Source of the DNA: Calothrix anomala FACHB-343
GTDB taxonomy: Bacteria; Cyanobacteriota; Cyanobacteriia; Cyanobacteriales; Nostocaceae
Direction of reading: 5' to 3'
Length of the DNA stretch: 48,286 nt
Assembly: GCF_014696435.1 (NCBI RefSeq)
Contig: NZ_JACJQG010000074.1
Coordinates: 1-48,286, forward strand
Part shown: in pieces, positions 15,589 to 24,839 of the stretch
How positions within the stretch are numbered: the first letter of the stretch is position 1
Layout of the letters: each line of letters starts with the position of its first letter
Position numbers and translations under genes: made by a program
The notes under the pieces: model-generated
The model's input: only the letters and a program-made list of their open reading frames with translations
Told to the model about the DNA's origin: nothing
The model's database searches: none

Positions 15589-17202
15589 TCAACGTTTAAC
15601 AATTGCGGCGATCGCGGCTACTAATTTTGCGGGATCGGCTGGTTTGGCGATGTGCAGTTGAAATCCCGCCGCAAATACCTGTTGTTGGGTGGTTTCGGCG
15701 GCGTAGGCTGTCAGGGCGATCGCGGGAATTTCGCCGCCGCGATCGCTTGGTAAACTGCGGATTTTACGGATTAGGGCGTAGCCATCGACATCTGGCATAC
15801 CTAAATCGCTTAATAATAAATCTGGTATGGATTGAGCGATCGCTTTTAGTGCTTCTTCGGCTGAGGCGGCGCTGGTAATCTTCGCACCATGCTGTTCTAA
15901 TAAAAAGGCGAGAAATTCCCTGGTATCAACATCATCATCAACAATTAACACCTTAATTCCTTCTAAAGGTGCGTAAGGTACAGATAAGGTATAGGAATTT
16001 TCTGATAAATCGCTATCTCTATCGGCTAATTTCCGCGTTTTCGGTATTCCTGGAAGCGAAACTGTAAATGTCGCACCTTGATTTTCTCCGGGACTTTCTG
16101 CCCAAACTCTACCGCCATGTAATTCTACAAGTTGGCGGACAATTGCTAAACCTAATCCTAAACCCCCCGATCTGCGGGTAATTGTACTATCGGCTTGGCG
16201 AAAATATTCAAAGACGAATGGTAAAAAATCTGGACTAATACCTTTACCTGTATCTTTGACTTGAATTTCTACCTGAGAATTCACCTGTTGTAAATTGACT
16301 GCGACTTCTCCACCATTGGGGGTGAATTTAATGGCGTTAGACAGCAAATTCCAGATAACTTGTTGCAAACGGCTACTATCACCTTTAACTGGGGCAACTT
16401 GGCGATCTAAATTTAGCTGAATTTGAATTGATTTGGCTTCGGCGGCTAAACGTACTGTTTCTAAAGCGGATTCAATAGTTGTCGCTAAATTGACTGTTTC
16501 TAAATTTAGCCCTAATTTACCTCGGAGGATGCGCGAGATATCTAATAAATCATCAATTAATTGCGCTTGTAATTCGGCGTTGCGTTCAATAGTTTCCACA
16601 GCGCGTAAGGTAGCGGCTTCATTTAAGGTGCGTTTTTTGAGTAATTTTGCCCAACCTAAAATGGGGTTTAAAGGCGATCGCAATTCGTGAGAAACTATCG
16701 CCAAAAATTCATCTTTGATGCGGTTAGCGGCTTCGGCGGCTTCTTGCGATCGCTGGCGCGCTTCGGCTTCGGCTAAAGCTTGATCGCGCAGGTGTTTATA
16801 TTCGTGAACGCGGAAGGTTAAATCAGTTACATCGTGAATGGAAAATAAAGCATAAAATTCATCCTCCTCAGCTCGTACGGCTGTAACTGTTGTGTGTTGA
16901 ATGCGGTATTTTTCTTGGGGTAAAGGTACGGGAATAATAAATTTATGTAGTTGGGAAGAAAAAATTGTTGGGGGGCCACCTTGAAAAATTGGCTCAATGC
17001 GGCTGAGGTAACGCGGCTGATTTAGATGAGAATAATACTCGAGAATTGAATCGCCTAAAATGCGACTGCGGGGAATTTGTGTCCATTCTTCTAAACTACA
17101 ATTCCAAAATAAAACACTGTAGTCTGACTGTAGAACAAAAGCTCCTAAAGTAATTTTATCGAGTAGGGCAAATTTTTCTTGAGCTTGTTCGATTTTGTTC
17201 AT
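15589..17202 (-). CDS. hybrid histidine kinase (PAS, HisKA, HATPase, receiver)
   Basis: Domain order in the 537 residues: a PAS-like sensor at about 8-130 (GAFVLQSDYSVLFWNCSLEE and FSIHDVTDLT), a short coiled linker, HisKA with the phospho-acceptor His172 (AIVSHELRSPLNPILGWAKL), HATPase (N-box WNLLSNAIKF, G1 VKDTGKGIS, G2 GGLGLGLAI) to about 385, then a C-terminal receiver (KVLIVDDDVDTREF, phospho-acceptor Asp466 in LLLSDLGMPDVDGY). There is no transmembrane segment, so it senses something in the cytoplasm. It is 61 bases downstream of the CheC-like gene on the same strand and may be the last gene of a CheY-CheC-kinase transcript. Cluster context suggests cross-talk with the divergent CheA set. 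Confidence 0.92.
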   Translation of the reverse strand: MNKIEQAQEKFALLDKITLGAFVLQSDYSVLFWNCSLEEWTQIPRSRILGDSILEYYSHLNQPRYLSRIEPIFQGGPPTIFSSQLHKFIIPVPLPQEKYRIQHTTVTAVRAEEDEFYALFSIHDVTDLTFRVHEYKHLRDQALAEAEARQRSQEAAEAANRIKDEFLAIVSHELRSPLNPILGWAKLLKKRTLNEAATLRAVETIERNAELQAQLIDDLLDISRILRGKLGLNLETVNLATTIESALETVRLAAEAKSIQIQLNLDRQVAPVKGDSSRLQQVIWNLLSNAIKFTPNGGEVAVNLQQVNSQVEIQVKDTGKGISPDFLPFVFEYFRQADSTITRRSGGLGLGLAIVRQLVELHGGRVWAESPGENQGATFTVSLPGIPKTRKLADRDSDLSENSYTLSVPYAPLEGIKVLIVDDDVDTREFLAFLLEQHGAKITSAASAEEALKAIAQSIPDLLLSDLGMPDVDGYALIRKIRSLPSDRGGEIPAIALTAYAAETTQQQVFAAGFQLHIAKPADPAKLVAAIAAIVKR

Positions 17203-17263
17203 ATTTCCATCAGACCACTGTGAATATTTTCCTAATTGGTATTTGGTTATCTTTTTTAATTTT

Positions 17264-17872
17264 TTAAATTTCCATTTCTTGATTAATAATATTAATCAAG
17301 GCATCAAAGGTATCTAACTCAAAGATTAAAATAATATCGCCAATTAATTCTAATTGTTCCACCGTAAATCTCGCTTGAGCTAGCAATATTTTTGATTCAC
17401 TGACATTGGCAGATGCTAGTAAATTTTCGATTCTGTCTTCTAGATACACAGGTAACGTATAATTCATGTGCTGCTTCAGTACGTTACCAATCGAACCCAT
17501 TACCCCATTAATCACAATATTGCCAATTTCACTTAATGTACCAATTTTGACCGCGTCTAAATCTGTTGAATCTGCTTCTTCTCCTGTTAACACTGCAACT
17601 AATGTAGAAGCGCTTTCTGTGGGAAAAATTAAGCCGGCTGTGCCATAAAAGGGGCCAGTGAAACCGAGTCTGACAGCTGCTAAACTATCCTCATGAAATC
17701 TCGCGGCTAATTCTTCATAAGCATCTGCAGCTGTCAATACTTTCACAAACGGAATTTCTAACCGAATGTGCGAATTTACCATTTCATTTAATAAACTTGC
17801 GGCTCGTCCAACTCCTATATTAATTAATTCTTGCAAAGCGTCCAGTTGTTCTGCTGTTACATTCACATTCAT
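17264..17872 (-). CDS. CheC-like phosphatase
   Basis: This 202-residue protein has the two CheC phosphatase-type helices: LDALQELINIGVGRAASLLN (ExxxN pattern) and IGTLSEIGNIVINGVMGSIG (again ExxN). CheC/CheX-type enzymes dephosphorylate CheY-P. The two helices are intact, so catalysis is plausible. The start overlaps the CheY-like gene by four bases (ATGA), indicating coupling: the phosphatase and its probable target are produced together. It has no signal peptide. CheC is not universal in cyanobacteria, which makes its presence beside a stand-alone CheY informative. Confidence 0.88.
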   Translation of the reverse strand: MNVNVTAEQLDALQELINIGVGRAASLLNEMVNSHIRLEIPFVKVLTAADAYEELAARFHEDSLAAVRLGFTGPFYGTAGLIFPTESASTLVAVLTGEEADSTDLDAVKIGTLSEIGNIVINGVMGSIGNVLKQHMNYTLPVYLEDRIENLLASANVSESKILLAQARFTVEQLELIGDIILIFELDTFDALINIINQEMEI

Positions 17873-18243
17873 CTGTTGCTTGATTCCTTATTCACAACTT
17901 CCTGGACGGCTGCGCGTAATTCATTTTCTTTCGGCGGTTTATTAATAAAGTTAACTGCTCCTAACTCATAACTTTGATTGCGTGCGCCTTCTTGAATATC
18001 AGCTGATATAATAATGGTAGGAATTTTTAATTGTTCATTTTGCATAGCTTGTAAAAATTCAAACCCATTCATATCCGGCATTAAAATATCAGCTAAGACG
18101 CAATTTGGCTGATGTTTGTGTACCATGTCTAATCCTTCACGCCCATTACTAGCTTCGAGGATTTCATAGCCATCTACTTGCAGAAATTTGCGAATCATTC
18201 TGCGAGAAAAGGCTGCATCATCGATAATTAACACCAATGTCAT
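17869..18243 (-). CDS. CheY-like single-domain response regulator
   Basis: This is a 124-residue receiver domain only. It shows the acidic pair Asp8/Asp9 (LVLIIDDAAFSRRM), the phospho-acceptor Asp52 (VLADILMPDMNG), the conserved Ser/Thr (IISAD) and the Lys (FINKPP). AAFSRRMIRKFL after the acidic pair is CheY-like. There is no output domain, so it acts by protein binding, presumably as target of the divergent CheA or the hybrid kinase and as substrate of the CheC-like phosphatase encoded four bases downstream. It is the first gene of the minus-strand half of the locus; the 764-bp gap to the divergent CheA must hold both promoters. Confidence 0.93.
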   Translation of the reverse strand: MTLVLIIDDAAFSRRMIRKFLQVDGYEILEASNGREGLDMVHKHQPNCVLADILMPDMNGFEFLQAMQNEQLKIPTIIISADIQEGARNQSYELGAVNFINKPPKENELRAAVQEVVNKESSNR

Positions 18244-18483
18244 CAGCTTTTACCCTTTTGATCTATCACTTGTCAACATCGCCCAATTAGGCTCTGCCTA
18301 AATTATTACGGAAAATTAGGCATTTCTCTAAAAATTTATTTTCTGATAATCTGCAGGTTATACTTAGCCTCAAGAATAATTAAGTTTACAAATAAACATA
18401 ATTATTTTTTCATAAATTTATAGTTTTTTAACCTATTTATCGTAAATAAAAGGGTTTAAGACCCCTACGTCTATACGTAGTAT

Positions 18484-18573
18484 CATTTTCAGTCGGGGTT
18501 TAAATCCCCGTCTGAAAATGTCTTTAATTTTGCGGAAAGTCTGAGCGGAGGTTTCCTCCGATCAGAACTTTCC
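18484..18573. repeat. two adjacent strong hairpins in the divergent gap
   Basis: Hairpin one (18484-18520) is CATTTTCAG/CTGAAAATG closing CGGGG/CCCCG with near-perfect pairing. Hairpin two (18534-18573) has GGAAAGT/ACTTTCC, CTGA/TCAG and CGGAGG/CCTCCG. An (AATTTTG)3 heptamer array follows at 18581-18601. The remainder of 18244-19007 shows no gene. Confidence 0.65.
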
Positions 18574-19007
18574 AAGAGAGAATTTTGAATTTTGAATTTT
18601 GAATTGTTAATGGCTGTTTAATCTCCTTTTTTTAGCTTTTAGTAGCCTATATCAAATAGTTGTGGCAGTGAATGTTTAATTAGTTGCTGGTTCTTTGACA
18701 AACTCAGTTGCTCAAGATACATTTGCACACACTTGTTGGATATAATTTATGTAAATCTCAAGGCGATAGGATTTGAGCAAGCGATCGCTTCATCGTTTAA
18801 ATTTGTAACATTGTCTATTTTGACACTAACCATTCTTCATGTCTTGATTTGAAAGCGAAAAGAACATTGTATATCTTTACTTTCGTTTTTAAGTGTAGCA
18901 TTATATTTTCAGCATTTAGTCAGATAAACATCTCTCATTAGAGAGATATATATTGATTTTTGCGACTTATTAATATTAGAATAAAGAGTTTACAATTTAG
19001 CAATCCG

Positions 19008-21143
19008 ATGGAGTTAGCCGAAATTGATGATGATATAGAAGCATTTCTCGTTGACAGCTACGAGAATTTAGATCGCATTGAACGAGACATTATTCAATTA
19101 GAGAAAGACGGGGGAAATGGCGAGGAATTAGTCAGAATTTATCGTTCGCTCCATACCATTAAAGGTAACTGTGGATTTTTACCGTTTCCGAAGTTAGAAG
19201 CATTGGCTCATAGCGCGGAAAGTTTGCTTTCGAGTCTGCGCGATCGCAATTTAGCAATTACTCCCCAAATCATCAGCACTTTACTGCAAACCATCGACAG
19301 TATCCGGGAAATGTTGTCTGTCATTGCAGCTACCAGACAAGAAAGCGATCGCGATTATACAGCACTGACGCAAACCTTAACAGCATTGCAACAGCCGCAA
19401 CCAGATACAGTTACATCGCCATCAGCGCCAATTGGAGAGTCTGTAGAGTCATTAGATAGCGATATCGCCTCCGAATCTCATATCCGCGTTCATGTGGGAT
19501 TGTTAGAGCGGGTAATGAACTTGGTAGGGGAACTGGTGTTAGCTCGCAACCAAGTGATGGGATTATCTGCCAAACTCAAAGACAATAGCTTAAATACAGC
19601 TTGTCAGCGCTTAAATTTAATTACAGGCGAGTTACAAGAACAAGTCATGAAAACTCGTCTCCAACCAATTAATAGTATTTGGCAAAAATTTCCGCGCTTA
19701 ATTCGCGATTTAGCGATCGCATCTGGTAAACAAGTGGAAGTAGAAATGTTAGGGGTAGATACAGAAATCGATAAAAGTATGATAGCAGCCATTAAAGATC
19801 CCTTAACTCACTTAATCCGCAACTGTATCGATCATGGCATTGAATCACCAGCAGAACGTACTGCTCAAGGTAAACCCAGCCTCGCCAAAATATCTCTGCG
19901 CGCCTTTCATGAAAGCGGTAAAGTCAATATTGAAATTAGCGATGATGGGAGAGGAATTAATCTAGAAAGACTGAAACAACGCGCCCAACAGCTAGGGTTA
20001 ATTACCGCTAATCAAGCTCAAACTATGAGCGATTCCCAAGCCATAGATTTAATTTTCTTACCCGGTTTCTCCACTAGCGAACAAGTTACCAGCTTGTCGG
20101 GAAGAGGGGTAGGAATGGATGTTGTCAAGACAAATATTGAAAAAATTAACGGGATTATTGAAATTGAGAGTCAGTCGGGAAAAGGCACCAAATTTAAAAT
20201 TAAAATGCCTTTGACATTAACAATTATTCCTGCATTAATTGTTACTAGTAGTGGCGAGCGCTATGCAATTCCTCAAGTAAATTTACAAGAATTAATTCGT
20301 TTAGAAGTAGAATCAGCAACTCAGCAAATTGAGAGAATTTACGATGTACCTGTATATCGCTTGCGGGGAGATTTAATTCCTTTAGTTTATTTGCATCAAG
20401 TATTACAAACTCAAGAAAACAGCAGCAATTTAGAAACATTGAGTATTGTAATTTTGCAAGTAGATAACTATCGCTTTGGGTTAGTAGTAGACACCATCGA
20501 AGATATCCTCGATATAGTTGTCAAACCGCTAGGACAGCAACTAAATATGATATGTTTATTTGCTGGCGCTACAATTTTAGGTGATGGTAAAGTGGGATTA
20601 ATTATTGATGTCGTCGGGTTAGCAAAACAAGCAGGTGTCAGCCAAAAACAGCAGCAATTAGTCAGTAAATCGGGTGGAGAGATTCCCGATGCAGAAAGCG
20701 ATCGCCAAATGATCTTACTATTTACCGGGCCGGAAGCTGCACCGATGGGCATTCCCTTAACCAAAGCCTTGCGGTTAGAAAAAATTCCCGCCACGGCTGT
20801 AGAGAAAGTAGCAAATCAATATGTTTTTCGCCATCACAGCCAAATTTTACCCTTAATAGATTTACACAATATATTTAGCGATCGCCATCATCGAGAGTTA
20901 GAATTAACAACCGAAACATTAGAAATTGCCATTGTTGCGCCTCACCCAAATGTAACTGTCGGTTTAGTAGTTGATAGAATTGTTGACATTGTTGCCGAAC
21001 CATTAACAATTACAGGTATTCCTAGCAGACCAGGCATACTTTTTTGTACAGTAATTCAAGGTAAAATTACAGAAATTATTGACATTGATGCAGTAATTCA
21101 AATTGCCAACCCCTATTTATTGTCAGCGAGTTATGGTAGCTGA
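19008..21143 (+). CDS. cheA: CheA-type histidine kinase with two CheW-like domains
   Basis: Start at ATG 19008 (MELAEIDDDIEAFLVDSYEN), where the HPt domain begins; a TTG at 18960 would add unrelated residues. Domains in the 711 residues: HPt with His49 (YRSLHTIKGNCGF), a linker of about 60 residues without a recognisable P2, dimerisation helices (LERVMNLVGELVLARNQVMG), HATPase (LIRNCIDHGIESPAE, ISDDGRGINLERLKQ, GRGVGMDVVK), then CheW-like P5 (ALIVTSSGERYAIPQVN), and a second CheW-like domain (about 555-700, LLFTGPEAAPMGIPLTKALR). There is no receiver domain, unlike many cyanobacterial CheA hybrids. It works with CheW and MCP to phosphorylate CheY. Its stop overlaps the start of cheW by eleven bases. 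Confidence 0.93.
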   Translation: MELAEIDDDIEAFLVDSYENLDRIERDIIQLEKDGGNGEELVRIYRSLHTIKGNCGFLPFPKLEALAHSAESLLSSLRDRNLAITPQIISTLLQTIDSIREMLSVIAATRQESDRDYTALTQTLTALQQPQPDTVTSPSAPIGESVESLDSDIASESHIRVHVGLLERVMNLVGELVLARNQVMGLSAKLKDNSLNTACQRLNLITGELQEQVMKTRLQPINSIWQKFPRLIRDLAIASGKQVEVEMLGVDTEIDKSMIAAIKDPLTHLIRNCIDHGIESPAERTAQGKPSLAKISLRAFHESGKVNIEISDDGRGINLERLKQRAQQLGLITANQAQTMSDSQAIDLIFLPGFSTSEQVTSLSGRGVGMDVVKTNIEKINGIIEIESQSGKGTKFKIKMPLTLTIIPALIVTSSGERYAIPQVNLQELIRLEVESATQQIERIYDVPVYRLRGDLIPLVYLHQVLQTQENSSNLETLSIVILQVDNYRFGLVVDTIEDILDIVVKPLGQQLNMICLFAGATILGDGKVGLIIDVVGLAKQAGVSQKQQQLVSKSGGEIPDAESDRQMILLFTGPEAAPMGIPLTKALRLEKIPATAVEKVANQYVFRHHSQILPLIDLHNIFSDRHHRELELTTETLEIAIVAPHPNVTVGLVVDRIVDIVAEPLTITGIPSRPGILFCTVIQGKITEIIDIDAVIQIANPYLLSASYGS

Positions 21144-21606
21144 ACAACAACTTTGCACCTTTTTTATTCAGGAAATTTTATTTGGAATTAACGTACATGA
21201 TGTCCAAGAAGTGATTCGTCCCCACACATTAACACCCGTACCTTTAGCACCGCCAGATATTTGTGGCTTAATTAACCTCAGAGGACAAATTTTAACTGTT
21301 ATCGATTTACAGCAAAGATTAGATATGGGTAAATCGGCGATGGGTTTACCCGCTAAACTCATAGAAGATCCCCCAGGATTTTATATAGTTGTTTGTGTAG
21401 ATGAGCAAATAGTTAGTTTATTAGTTGATGATGTTGGTGATGTTCTAACATTACCAGCAGAGACATTTCAACCTCCACCCGCCACGCTCACAGGAAGAAT
21501 GCGTCAGTTGCTAGCAGGTGCTTACCCAATAGCCACAGGATTTTTGTTAGTTTTAGATACAGCCAAAGTGCTGAATTTTAATTTGAAAAACTCTTTTATT
21601 CACTAA
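21133..21606 (+). CDS. cheW: CheW-like coupling protein
   Basis: Start at ATG 21133, which overlaps the end of cheA by eleven bases; the longer TTG frame (21103) lies inside cheA. The 157 residues form one CheW/SH3-like beta domain: LCTFFIQEILFGINVHDVQE, TPVPLAPPDICGLINLRGQI, LTVIDLQQRLDM, and IVSLLVDDVGDVLTL. CheW bridges the receptor hairpin and CheA P5. A MITE-like element lies directly after the stop codon and separates it from the MCP gene. Confidence 0.9.
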   Translation: MVAEQQLCTFFIQEILFGINVHDVQEVIRPHTLTPVPLAPPDICGLINLRGQILTVIDLQQRLDMGKSAMGLPAKLIEDPPGFYIVVCVDEQIVSLLVDDVGDVLTLPAETFQPPPATLTGRMRQLLAGAYPIATGFLLVLDTAKVLNFNLKNSFIH

Positions 21607-21612
21607 TTTTAC

Positions 21613-21703
21613 AGGACTTACGCAAAATCATGAAAAAACGAACCACGAAGTACGCAAAGAACACGAAGTAAAGAGAGTTTGGGAGAGTTATTGCGTAAGT
21701 CCT
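21613..21703. mobile_element. MITE-like element, TIR AGGACTTACGCA (copy 2)
   Basis: This 91-bp element has AGGACTTACGCAA (21613-21625) and TTGCGTAAGTCCT (21691-21703) as ends. Its interior (CGAACCACGAAGTACGCAAA) resembles the reverse complement of part of copy 1 (3092-3207), so the two lie in opposite orientation. It sits between cheW and the MCP gene, seven bases after the cheW stop and 31 bases before the MCP start. Confidence 0.75.
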
Positions 21704-21734
21704 ATTTTATCCATAATTTTAGGAGTGCTAGATA

Positions 21735-23030
21735 ATGGCGACAAATCGAACCAGAAAAAAACCCAATAATATAGATAACAATCCAGAGACAGGAGAAATT
21801 AATTATGGAACAACAGAACCCCAATTGCAACCATTACTAGCAGCCATGATAGCCGCCAAAAACGGTGATTTTACTGTGCGTCTCCCAGTAGAAAATAATG
21901 GCTTAGGTGAAATCGCCACAGTTTTTAATGAATGGGTAAATTTAAATCAAAACTTCGCCAATGAAGTTAACAGTTTCGCTAATGAAGTCGGTAAAGAAGG
22001 AAAATTAGGTGTAAAAATCAAGGTGAAAGCCGCAGCAGGTGCTTGGCAAGAATTATTAGATAATTTAAACCAAATGTCTGCTAACTTAGCCCAGCAAATT
22101 AAAAGTATTAACGAAGTTACCCTAGCAGTCGCCCAAGGAAATTTAGCCAAACAAATTAAAGCCCGCAACGCCGGCGAATTTCAACAACTCAGCGATAATG
22201 CTAATCAGATGATTAGTAGCTTGAAATCTTCCATCAAACAAATGGCTGATGTTGCGATCGCAGTTGCATCTTCTGCTGAAGAGCTTACCGCAGTTAGCCA
22301 AGAAATGAGCGCCAACGCCGAACAAACTGCAGAACAAGCCACCTCTGCATCCGCCTCAGCAGAACAAGTCAATCAAAATAGCAGTACAGTAGTAACTGCG
22401 GTGGAAGAAATGAACGCCAGCATCCGCGAAATTGCTAAAACCGTCGCCAATAGCGCCACCGTAGCCGCCAAAGCCGTAAAAACAGCCGAAAGCACCAACC
22501 AAAATATTGCAAAACTCGGTCAAAGCAGCGTAGAAATTGGTAAAGTCATTAAAGTAATTACTGCGATCGCGCAACAAACCAACCTCCTAGCTTTAAATGC
22601 TACCATCGAAGCCGCCAGAGCCGGAGACGCAGGCAGAGGATTTGCAGTCGTCGCCAATGAAGTCAAAGAACTCGCCAAACAAACCGCCAACGCTACCGAA
22701 GATATTAGCCAGCGCATTGAAGCCATTCAAACTGATACCAAAGGTGCTGTAACCGCCATCACTCAAATTACAGACATTATCAACCAAATCAACGATTTAC
22801 AAAGCACCATCGCCAGCGCCGTAGAAGAACAATCAGTCACCACCAGCGAAATTGCCCGAAATATCGCCGAAGCCGCCCAAGGAACCTCAGGTATCGCCAA
22901 AAACATCGGCATAGTCGCCATCAATGCCCAAACCACAACCATTGGAGCCAATAACACCTCCCAAGCCGCCACAGAACTAGCTCGTATGGCTGTAGACTTG
23001 CAAAAAGTCGTCAATCAGTTTAAATATTAA
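21735..23030 (+). CDS. soluble methyl-accepting chemotaxis protein
   Basis: This 431-residue protein has no transmembrane segment. Start at ATG 21735 after AGGAG. The N-terminal part has two HAMP-like segments at about 30-160 ([40 protein letters not shown]). The C-terminal signalling coiled coil contains the signature hairpin tip [20 protein letters not shown], then [15 protein letters not shown], at about 277-320. No PAS, GAF or other ligand domain is visible, so HAMP-like repeats may themselves be the input. It is a cytoplasmic receptor that pairs with the CheA/CheW genes upstream. No CheR or CheB gene is present here, so adaptation must come from elsewhere or be absent. Confidence 0.92.
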   Translation: MATNRTRKKPNNIDNNPETGEINYGTTEPQLQPLLAAMIAAKNGDFTVRLPVENNGLGEIATVFNEWVNLNQNFANEVNSFANEVGKEGKLGVKIKVKAAAGAWQELLDNLNQMSANLAQQIKSINEVTLAVAQGNLAKQIKARNAGEFQQLSDNANQMISSLKSSIKQMADVAIAVASSAEELTAVSQEMSANAEQTAEQATSASASAEQVNQNSSTVVTAVEEMNASIREIAKTVANSATVAAKAVKTAESTNQNIAKLGQSSVEIGKVIKVITAIAQQTNLLALNATIEAARAGDAGRGFAVVANEVKELAKQTANATEDISQRIEAIQTDTKGAVTAITQITDIINQINDLQSTIASAVEEQSVTTSEIARNIAEAAQGTSGIAKNIGIVAINAQTTTIGANNTSQAATELARMAVDLQKVVNQFKY

Positions 23031-23032
23031 TG

Positions 23033-23072
23033 GTCATTTGTCATTTGTCATTTGTCATTTGTCATTTGTCAT
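23033..23072. repeat. (TCATTTG)n heptamer array
   Basis: Five tandem TCATTTG-type units immediately after the MCP stop codon. The array runs directly into the ACCAATT repeat at 23073. Confidence 0.9.
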
Positions 23073-23162
23073 ACCAATTAAAAAAAGAATGGATTGTAGG
23101 GGCATGGCAATGCCATGACCTCTAGAATATATTGATATGCCGCAAACATTATTTAAATTGGT
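23073..23162. repeat. 90-bp inverted-end repeat ACCAATT...AATTGGT (copy 1)
   Basis: This shares near-complete sequence with 47906-48000: ACCAATTAAAAAAAGAAT at the left, a central GGGGCATGGCAATGCCATG palindrome, TCTAGAATATATTGAT, CGCAAACATTATT and AATTGGT at the right. Both copies sit next to heptamer arrays. It has no ORF. It fits a small non-autonomous mobile or hairpin repeat. Confidence 0.8.
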
Positions 23163-23194
23163 GTCAGTTGTCAGTAGAGCATTGACTATTGTAC

Positions 23195-23214
23195 AGACGC
23201 GATTCATCGCGTCT
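23195..23214. repeat. AGACGCGAT/ATCGCGTCT palindrome
   Basis: A 9-bp perfect inverted repeat around TC, of a form common between cyanobacterial genes. It could act as the terminator for the minus-strand gene at 23261, though no T-run follows. Confidence 0.5.
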
Positions 23215-23220
23215 CTAACA

Positions 23221-23270
23221 ATTGACTATTGACTATTGACTATTGACTATTGACTATTGACTATTTGACT
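23221..23270. repeat. (ATTGACT)n heptamer array touching a stop codon
   Basis: Six ATTGACT units (23221-23262), then an ATTTGACT variant. The stop codon of the minus-strand gene (23261-23263) lies inside the array edge. Confidence 0.9.
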
Positions 23271-23749
23271 AATGATTTAGCAATTGCGATCGCATCCACC
23301 GCACTCTCAACTATATACACATTATCCGGCGACAGCTTTTTAAAGAAGGCTTGGCTTTCTCTATCGTCAGTTAATAAAATTACAGGCTTATTTCCCTTGA
23401 TAGCCAAAGCAATCTCCGAAGCCGTTCCCGCACCCATACCGCAAGCAATAACCACATTACTGGAGAGAACATTAATATTATTGCGTGCGCTTCCCATATC
23501 GGTGAAGATGGCAATATCTACATAGTTGGAAATGTTATTGCGATCGCATCCCGGAAGAATACCCAGCGTTAACCCATCTGCTGATTTTGCACCTTGATTG
23601 GCTGCATCCATCACTCCCGCATTTCGCCCGCCAGTCAATAAAATCCAGCCTTCTTGAGCAATTAAACAGCCTAATTCATAAGCATTCTGCAAATCTCGCG
23701 CTTTTGCTTGCTCTCCCGGCCCCATGACGCAAATAATTGTTTTGGTCAT
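23261..23749 (-). CDS. TIGR00725/LOG-like Rossmann protein
   Basis: This 162-residue protein has TKTIICVMGPGEQAKARDLQ at the start (nucleotide-binding loop GPG), then WILLTGGRNAGVMDAANQGA, and IACGMGAGTASEIALAIKG with the GxGT-x-xE core of the SLOG/lysine-decarboxylase-like superfamily. These point to the TIGR00725 group, related to MoCo-carrier and LOG-type nucleotide-binding proteins. Biochemistry of this group is uncertain; it may bind a nucleotide or nucleoside monophosphate. It is cytosolic. The stop codon comes from the (ATTGACT)n array next to it, so the last few residues (SLVK) may be repeat-derived. Confidence 0.85.
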   Translation of the reverse strand: MTKTIICVMGPGEQAKARDLQNAYELGCLIAQEGWILLTGGRNAGVMDAANQGAKSADGLTLGILPGCDRNNISNYVDIAIFTDMGSARNNINVLSSNVVIACGMGAGTASEIALAIKGNKPVILLTDDRESQAFFKKLSPDNVYIVESAVDAIAIAKSLVK

Positions 23750-23826
23750 TAGTCATTTGTTATTGGTCATTAGTCATCGGTGAATATTTCCTATGCCCCA
23801 TGCCCTATGCCCTATGCCCATATTTT

Positions 23827-24420
23827 TTACCACTGCTCACTCCAATAAACAATATCTGAGGTGGAACTATCAATAGCTACTCCATAGCTATAACCATGAT
23901 TCCATTTAAAGCCAGGTTTACCCTTATCTTGGGCATCCAATACTAAGATTTCGTAGCTGGGGGGAAAAGAATCTGTTGATGTTTCGCTTGTATAAAAAAA
24001 CGTCGTAGGTACTCCGTTTGGTTGGTTGGTATGGTCATTTGTATCACCGCCAATATATCGGTATTTAGCCACACCTTTATATTGCGACAGTAATTGTTTT
24101 ACCTTGTCTGGCGACTCTTTCAACCTGACTTGAAAAAAACTCCCACCCTGTAAAAACCCTGGAGAATAAGCAATTTTTACATCTTTTGAATTATTAGGAA
24201 TGGTAGCCGGAAAATGTTTGATTGGGTAGCTATAACCTATGAGTTCATTACGTATTGCTGCATAACGTGATGTATCGGTGACTATCTCCGGAAAATTAGA
24301 ACTGCTAAAAGCTTTTCTGAGTAGAAAACTCCCTCCAACTACACCAAGGCTACCAAGGGAGAATAAAACTATCATGGCGATTTTTACAAAATGCGATCGC
24401 TTCGTCAGTGTCGGGTACAT
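23827..24420 (-). CDS. membrane-anchored protein of unknown function
   Basis: This 197-residue protein has one N-terminal transmembrane segment (about 12-36: VKIAMIVLFSLGSLGVVGGS) preceded by basic residues, so most of it lies outside the cytoplasm. The rest looks globular with IGYSYPIKHFPATIPN, GFLQGGSFFQVRLKESPDKV and, near the C-terminus, NHGYSYGVAIDSSTSDIVYW. I do not recognise the family. It lies 77 bp upstream of the TIGR00725 gene on the same strand, across heptamer-like repeats, so co-transcription is possible but unsupported. Confidence 0.75.
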   Translation of the reverse strand: MYPTLTKRSHFVKIAMIVLFSLGSLGVVGGSFLLRKAFSSSNFPEIVTDTSRYAAIRNELIGYSYPIKHFPATIPNNSKDVKIAYSPGFLQGGSFFQVRLKESPDKVKQLLSQYKGVAKYRYIGGDTNDHTNQPNGVPTTFFYTSETSTDSFPPSYEILVLDAQDKGKPGFKWNHGYSYGVAIDSSTSDIVYWSEQW

Positions 24421-24839
24421 AAGACATTCATCGTTATATATCCAACTACTAAACTAAAGCCGTAGAATTTCGGATATCACTACCCAAACTTGATGAAATC
24501 TTTATCTATTTTCTGTAAAAACTTTGTGTATATGAAATTTCCATGAAGTTATTCACCGTAAATAGTAAAAATATCACCAGTAAAGCAATTAATAATTCGT
24601 AATTTCTAGTTATTAATTCGTAATTATTAAAGGCGCACAGGATATAAATTTAAATCTGCATTATTAAAAAATAATTTATGATTCATAAAATTTTGTCATG
24701 ACATTTAATCATGAAAAATACCAATTTAAAATCGTAGGGGCGGGGTTTCCCCGCCCTTGCGAAGGTTTCCCCGCCTTGTGAGGATTTCAATATTACGTTT
24801 GAGACTGCAATAGAGTGAATGCACAAACCAAATATCAGC
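24421..24839. other. 420-bp gene-free gap
   Basis: It is AT-rich. It contains a GTAGGGGCGGGGTTTCCCCG palindrome (24735 on) that is repeated in part downstream (GTTTCCCCGCC), i.e. a dispersed repeat. The left side should hold the promoter of the minus-strand gene ending at 24420. I see no reading frame or RNA gene. Confidence 0.5.

Noticed and set aside
23250-23525. 91-codon plus-strand ORF
   Set aside because: It lies antisense to the clear TIGR00725-type gene and starts in the heptamer array.
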